Source: Anaerolineae bacterium (GTDB lineage Bacteria; Chloroflexota; Anaerolineae; 4572-78; NAK82). Taken from it: DNA of 5,265 bases. Of this stretch, positions 4,750 to 5,265 are shown one piece after another. The stretch spans positions 8,751-14,015 of the forward strand of contig JANXAX010000031.1 of assembly GCA_025062175.1 (NCBI GenBank), read 5' to 3'. Position 1 is the stretch's first letter. Every line of letters begins with the position of its first letter. The translations under genes and the position numbers were made by a program. The notes beneath the pieces were generated by a model. The model did no database searches and was not told the origin of the DNA. It saw only the letters and a list, made by a program, of their open reading frames with translations.

Positions 4750-5265
4750 ATGATCCAATGGCCCAAGTCGAACGATGTGTTAGGCACTACCAATCGCGGT
4801 GATGCCACTGAATCGGGTCTCTGCACATTGTGCCGCTCAGACTGCAAAGGCCGGTGTGAGACGTGGCTGGCGAGTTTGCGCGGGCGCAATTTGCTCTACC
4901 CACGGAGCTTCGGACACGTCACAGCAGGCAGCCGCAATCTCACTCACGTCGGGGTCAATTACAACGCCCTGCGCATCCAGGGTTATCCCTATGGGGCAGT
5001 GGGATTGCCACCTGGGCTGTCGAACTCGCCAGAGGACTGTATCTTTCCCAACGTCCGACTGGAGACGGAATTCGGGCAGCGAGTGAAGACAAAGTGTCGC
5101 ATTCCGTTGATGACCGGAGCGTTGGGTTCCACTTTTGTGGCAGCGAAGTATTGGGATCCGTTGGCCATCGGGGCAGCATTGGTGGGCATCCCAATTGTCG
5201 TGGGGGAAAATGTGGTGGGAGTTGACCCACAGGCTGAGATCAAGAATGGCCGCGTAGTCCGCGCA
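4750..5265 (+). CDS. FMN-binding glutamate-synthase-like protein with N-terminal four-Cys cluster, N-terminal fragment
   Basis: The frame opens at ATG 4750 and is still open at the window edge (172 codons). Full-length relatives are roughly 500 residues, so about a third is seen. Residues 25-36 read CTLCRSDCKGRC, a Cx2Cx3Cx3C cluster (C25, C28, C32, C36) suited to an iron-sulfur centre. Residues 118-157 match the start of the FMN-binding barrel of glutamate synthase-type proteins: PLMTGALGS (119-127), the GAALVGIP stretch (141-148) and VVGENVVGVD (150-159), in place of the GEGG seen in classical GltB. This family resembles the central FMN region of the GOGAT large subunit, which converts 2-oxoglutarate and ammonia to glutamate, but lacks the amidotransferase domain at its N-terminus. 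Its exact reaction is not settled. Position next to glnE supports a nitrogen-assimilation role. The flavin site, electron partner and C-terminus lie outside the window. Confidence 0.88.
   Translation, partial: MIQWPKSNDVLGTTNRGDATESGLCTLCRSDCKGRCETWLASLRGRNLLYPRSFGHVTAGSRNLTHVGVNYNALRIQGYPYGAVGLPPGLSNSPEDCIFPNVRLETEFGQRVKTKCRIPLMTGALGSTFVAAKYWDPLAIGAALVGIPIVVGENVVGVDPQAEIKNGRVVRA

Noticed and set aside
4799..5230. Alternative plus- and minus-strand frames over the right-hand gene
   Set aside because: The frame from 4750 matches the FMN glutamate-synthase-like family and has a ribosome-binding site. The others are shadows.

Overview
The window looks like a chromosomal segment of a bacterium, most plausibly from the Chloroflexota. 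This placement is an inference. It rests mainly on a lipoprotein N-terminus at the left edge with a Thr/Pro/Glu/Ala/Lys-rich tail of the kind common on Chloroflexota solute-binding lipoproteins, supported by moderately GC-rich coding DNA. No rRNA, tRNA, CRISPR or insertion sequence was seen, and no marker gene fixes the taxonomy.

Layout, left to right. Positions 146 to 1 (minus strand) carry the start of a lipoprotein gene that leaves the window. It has a strong ribosome-binding site, a near-consensus sigma70-type promoter at 339-367 and a leader of about 185 nt. Positions 368-705 form a spacer with GC-rich hairpins and no convincing gene. A plus-strand promoter at 706-734 then serves a large gene (786-4418) for a GlnE-type glutamine synthetase adenylyltransferase/adenylyl-removing enzyme. 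A 331-bp gap follows. It holds a weak terminator, a strong promoter and a leader of about 188 nt with competing base-pairings. From 4750 to the right edge runs the first 172 codons of an FMN-binding glutamate-synthase-like protein with an N-terminal four-cysteine cluster.

The two plus-strand genes fit one theme, the GS-GOGAT route of ammonia assimilation. GlnE adjusts glutamine synthetase activity by adding or removing AMP. The downstream protein belongs to the family containing the FMN/glutamate-forming part of glutamate synthase. Each appears to have its own promoter, and both promoters contain the 8-mer TTGACTCA.

The most interesting object is the GlnE itself. Between its two nucleotidyltransferase halves sits an extra module of about 275 residues containing two ACT domains arranged as in the C-terminus of GlnD, the PII uridylyltransferase, where this region senses glutamine. 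A strong ribosome-binding site and in-frame ATG lie exactly at the boundary before this module (2221-2234). An A7 run followed by a hairpin lies inside the first ACT domain (2560-2590). Together these raise the possibility of direct glutamine sensing by GlnE and of more than one protein product from the gene.
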